From Ramlibacter tataouinensis TTB310 (GTDB lineage: Bacteria; Pseudomonadota; Gammaproteobacteria; Burkholderiales; Burkholderiaceae_C): a stretch of DNA of 64,000 nt. Under the pieces are notes generated by a model. It worked only from the letters and a program-made list of their open reading frames with translations, was not told the origin of the DNA and did not search any database. Position numbers and translations under genes: made by a program. The stretch lies in assembly GCF_000215705.1 (NCBI RefSeq), contig NC_015677.1:2616001-2680000 (forward strand). The letters run 5' to 3'. Below are positions 61,497 through 64,000 of the stretch, piece by piece; the stretch's first letter is position 1; each line of letters starts with the position of its first letter.

Positions 61497-62786
61497 TCAG
61501 CCTGCGGCCGATGCCGGGGAAGCCGGCGCGGAGGATGCAGCGCCGCCGGGCTGCGGCAGCACGCGCACCACCCGTTGCGGGAACGGAATGTCGACCCCCG
61601 CCTCGCGCAGGCCCTGGAGGATGCGCAGGTTGATCTCCGAGCGGACGTTGAGCTGGCCGTTGGCCGGGTCGTTGATCCAGAACAGCAGGCTGAACTCCAG
61701 CCCGTCGGCTCCGAACTTGGCCAGCCGCGCAGCGGGCGCCGGGTCCTTCAGCACCCGTTCCACGCCCAGCGCCGCCTCGACCAGGATGCGCTGCACCTGG
61801 GCCACGTCGCTGTCGTAGCCCACCGCCACCTCGGTGGTCACCAGCACCTTGGGATCGGCCAGCGACAGGTTCTCGATGCGCTCGGTGATCAGCTTCTCGT
61901 TGGGCACGATGGACTCGCGGCCGTTGGCGGCGCGGATCAGCGTGTAGCGCGTCTTGATGTCCAGCACCTGGCCCTCGAAGCCGTCCACCCGCACCGTGTC
62001 GCCGATGCGCAGCGAGCGCTCGAACAGGATCACGAAGCCGCTGACGTAGTTGGACGCCAGCTTCTGCAGGCCGAAGCCCAGGCCCACGCCCAGGGCGCCG
62101 CCCAGCACCGACAGCGCCGTCAGGTCCACGCCCACGGCCGACAGCGCGAACAGCAGGCCGACGAACAGCAGCAGCGCGCGGATCGCGTTGGCCGCCACCT
62201 TGCGCAGCGACAGGTCGTGCACCGCCTGGCGCAGCACCTTCTTCTCGAGCGCGGCCGAGATCCACAGGGCCAGCATCAGCACCGCCCCGCCCGACAGCAC
62301 GCCCTCGATGATGTTGAGCACGCTGATGCGCGACTTGCCGAAGGTGAAGCGGACCGCGTCCAGCTGCGCCTTGACCTCCGGCAGCAGGCCCACGATCCAC
62401 AGCACGGCGGCGATCCAGGCCAGCCAGGAGAACACCCGCTCCACCAGCCGCGCTGCCCCGGAGCTCGGGAACACCACGGTGAGCACGCGCGCCACGAAGC
62501 GGATGCCCGCCAGCGACACCAGCACCGGCACGGCCACCATGAACACCACCACGCTGCGGAAGGGCGACAGCAGGAAGATGGCGCCGTAGGTCAGCGCCAG
62601 CGCGAGCACGGGGAACAGCAGGCCGTCGAAGTAGAAGCGGCCGAACCAGACCGAATCGTTGCCCCTGCGCCGGCCGGCCAGCCAGCAGATGCCGTAGGCG
62701 GCCGCCACGCAGCCCAGCAGCACGGTGATCTCCCAGGCCATGTCCGGGTGGCCCAACTCGCGGACCAGGGCCTCGAGCTTGCCCAT
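61497..62786 (-). CDS. MscS-family mechanosensitive ion channel
   Basis: 429-aa small-conductance channel relative with an extended N-terminal membrane part. About five or six hydrophobic segments precede the pore helix region VLGGALGVGLGFGLQKLASNYVSGFVILFERSLRIGDTVRVDGFEG, the classic MscS TM3b/beta-domain junction. RYTLIRAANGRESIVPNEKLITERIENLS follows. It ends with a Pro/Ala/Ser-rich tail. The ATG at 62786 overlaps the deacetylase stop by one base (TGATG). Longer readings upstream are antiphase to that gene. It relieves osmotic pressure or has a related gating role. Confidence 0.9.
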   Translation of the reverse strand: MGKLEALVRELGHPDMAWEITVLLGCVAAAYGICWLAGRRRGNDSVWFGRFYFDGLLFPVLALALTYGAIFLLSPFRSVVVFMVAVPVLVSLAGIRFVARVLTVVFPSSGAARLVERVFSWLAWIAAVLWIVGLLPEVKAQLDAVRFTFGKSRISVLNIIEGVLSGGAVLMLALWISAALEKKVLRQAVHDLSLRKVAANAIRALLLFVGLLFALSAVGVDLTALSVLGGALGVGLGFGLQKLASNYVSGFVILFERSLRIGDTVRVDGFEGQVLDIKTRYTLIRAANGRESIVPNEKLITERIENLSLADPKVLVTTEVAVGYDSDVAQVQRILVEAALGVERVLKDPAPAARLAKFGADGLEFSLLFWINDPANGQLNVRSEINLRILQGLREAGVDIPFPQRVVRVLPQPGGAASSAPASPASAAG

Positions 62787-63745
62787 CACAGGTCCGCCAG
62801 CGCGCGCACGTGCGCTTCCACGCTGCGGCCCAGTGCGTCGAGGTTGTAACCCCCCTCCAGCGCGGAGACGATGCGCCCCCGGGCATGCCGGCGCGCCACC
62901 TCGCGCACCCGCCAGGTGATCCAGCCGTAGTCGTTCTCGGTCAGCCCGAGCTGGCCCAGGTCGTCCTCGCGGTGCGCGTCGAAGCCCGCGCTGATGAACA
63001 CCATCTGGGGCTTGAAGGCCTCCAGCCGGGGGATCCACGCATCCTCGATCATTTCGCGGATCTCCATGCCACGGGTGTAGGCGGGCACGGGCAGGTTGAG
63101 CATGTTGGCTGCGCGCGGCGTGTCGCCGCTGTAGGGATAGAAGGGATGCTGGAAGAAGCCCACCATGAGCACGCGCGGGTCGCCCGCCAGGATGTCCTCG
63201 GTGCCGTTGCCGTGGTGCACGTCGAAGTCGACCACGGCAACGCGCTGCAGGCGGTGCCGCTCCAGCGCATAGCGCGCGGCGATCGCCACGTTGTTGAAGA
63301 AGCAAAAGCCCATGGCGCGGTCGCGGCAGGCATGGTGGCCCGGCGGCCGCACCGCGCAGAAGGCGTTCTCCAGCTCGCCGGCCATCACGGCGTCGACCGC
63401 GGCCAGCGCGGCGCCGGCGGCGCGCAGGCTGGCGCCCCAGGTGTGCGGGTTCATGGCCGTGTCGGGATCGATCTGCGCGTACGGCGGGCCGCCGGCCTCG
63501 ATCTGCTCGGCCAGCTCCAGGCCCAGGCCGCGGATGGCGGCCACGTGCATCCTGTCGTGGGCCAGTTCGATGTCGGCCACCGAGGCGGCCGGCGCCTCGC
63601 GCCGCTCCAGCGCGTCGGCCACCCCGGTCGCCAGCAGCCGGTCGTCGATCGCGTCCAGCCGCTCGGGGCATTCGGGGTGGCCGGGTCCCATGTCGTGCCG
63701 ATGGCAATCAGGGTGGGTGAAATACCCGGTTTTGGGCACGCTCAT
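62786..63745 (-). CDS. Histone deacetylase-family protein
   Basis: 319-aa class II HDAC-like zinc hydrolase. Active-site residues are visible in AVRPPGHHACRDRAMGFCFFNNVAIAARYA (His-His dyad), VAVVDFDVHHGNGTEDI (zinc Asp and His) and FISAGFDAHREDDLG (zinc Asp). In bacteria these enzymes act on acetylpolyamines, acetoin-related or other small amides; the substrate is unknown here. It opens MSVPKTGYFTHPDCHRHDMGPGHPECPERL. It is coupled to the channel gene downstream and divergent from the MoxR ATPase, with 39 nt between starts. Confidence 0.88.
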   Translation of the reverse strand: MSVPKTGYFTHPDCHRHDMGPGHPECPERLDAIDDRLLATGVADALERREAPAASVADIELAHDRMHVAAIRGLGLELAEQIEAGGPPYAQIDPDTAMNPHTWGASLRAAGAALAAVDAVMAGELENAFCAVRPPGHHACRDRAMGFCFFNNVAIAARYALERHRLQRVAVVDFDVHHGNGTEDILAGDPRVLMVGFFQHPFYPYSGDTPRAANMLNLPVPAYTRGMEIREMIEDAWIPRLEAFKPQMVFISAGFDAHREDDLGQLGLTENDYGWITWRVREVARRHARGRIVSALEGGYNLDALGRSVEAHVRALADL

Positions 63746-63784
63746 CGTTCTGGGGCAATCGAAATCGGATAACGTCACGCCCTT

Positions 63785-64000
63785 ATGCAAGCACAACAAC
63801 AACTCGCGGCGCTCCTGGCCCAGCTTAACACGGTGATCGTCGGCAAGGCCGCGCAGGTGCGCGACTGCGTGGCCTGCCTGTTGGCCGGCGGCCACCTGCT
63901 GATCGAGGACGTCCCGGGGGTGGGCAAGACCACCCTGGCCCATGCCCTGGCGCGCTCGTTCGGCCTGCAGTTCTCGCGCGTGCAGTTCACCGCCGACCTG
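63785..64000 (+). CDS. MoxR-family AAA+ ATPase (partial, runs off the window)
   Basis: The first 72 codons of an AAA+ ATPase, open to the window end. The start [20 protein letters not shown] is followed by [37 protein letters not shown], with Walker A GVGKTT and the MoxR-typical [12 protein letters not shown] strand. [14 protein letters not shown] is the usual next block. MoxR proteins act as chaperones for metal or complex insertion, often with DUF58 and von Willebrand A proteins downstream. Those would lie beyond the window. Confidence 0.88.
   Translation, partial: MQAQQQLAALLAQLNTVIVGKAAQVRDCVACLLAGGHLLIEDVPGVGKTTLAHALARSFGLQFSRVQFTADL

Overview
The window is a GC-rich (visibly around 70 %) proteobacterial chromosome segment. 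The gene content and order point to a betaproteobacterium of the Comamonadaceae (Ramlibacter/Variovorax/Polaromonas-like). The signs are a protocatechuate 4,5-cleavage cluster in pmdEFDABC order, a Bug-type tricarboxylate-transporter binding protein, grpE-dnaK-dnaJ with sigma-32-type promoter sequence, a sigma-70 factor with a Lys/Ala-rich N-terminus, and comamonad-looking palindromic repeats. This placement is an inference from gene families, not from a marker-gene comparison. I see no rRNA, tRNA, CRISPR array, insertion sequence or prophage.

Layout. 1-3.9 kb: a probably Fur-controlled iron-binding protein, an SDR of the HSD17B10 type behind a LiuR-like operator, and a lipoprotein gamma-glutamyltransferase. 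3.9-9.3 kb: yihY-type membrane protein, then dnaG-rpoD without rpsU. 9.4-18.9 kb: a long leftward operon for protocatechuate meta-cleavage (ligJ, ligK, ligI, ligA, ligB, ligC) headed by a ModA-like protein, followed by an aldo/keto reductase, a DUF3299 protein and an M20 peptidase, with a divergent LysR regulator. 19.0-23.8 kb: a five-gene sugar-nucleotide/glycosyltransferase operon. 23.8-28.5 kb: a TRAP transporter with a DUF1932 dehydrogenase and an auxin-efflux-type carrier. 28.7-31.9 kb: a MetE-like methyltransferase overlapping a hybrid histidine kinase. 31.9-36.7 kb: the prkA-yeaH-spoVR stress operon. 37.4-44.2 kb: an orphan sensor kinase, an amidohydrolase, and a ferulate-type operon (crotonase, feruloyl-CoA synthase, Bug protein, MarR), then an HxlR regulator. 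44.2-49.9 kb: FAH-family hydrolase, FKBP, grpE-dnaK-dnaJ. 50.0-53.0 kb: an orphan EptA-like membrane domain, a radical SAM protein under a near-perfect SOS box, and a response regulator-cyclase. 53.1-56.2 kb: GbsR-type regulator with cytochrome bd oxidase cydAB. 56.2-56.8 kb: two inverted copies of a ~247-nt structured repeat. 56.8-61.3 kb: etfBA, acyl-CoA dehydrogenase and nitronate monooxygenase behind a second LiuR-like operator. 61.5-64 kb: MscS channel, histone-deacetylase-family hydrolase and the start of a MoxR ATPase.

How parts fit together. Feruloyl-CoA synthase plus crotonase would feed vanillin/vanillate and then protocatechuate, which the lig cluster converts to pyruvate and oxaloacetate; the vanillin-to-protocatechuate steps are not in the window. 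The two LiuR-like sites link the SDR and the etf/acyl-CoA dehydrogenase operon, which fits branched-chain acyl-CoA oxidation. The most unusual non-coding element is the inverted repeat pair at 56.2-56.8 kb, whose helices differ in sequence but keep pairing.
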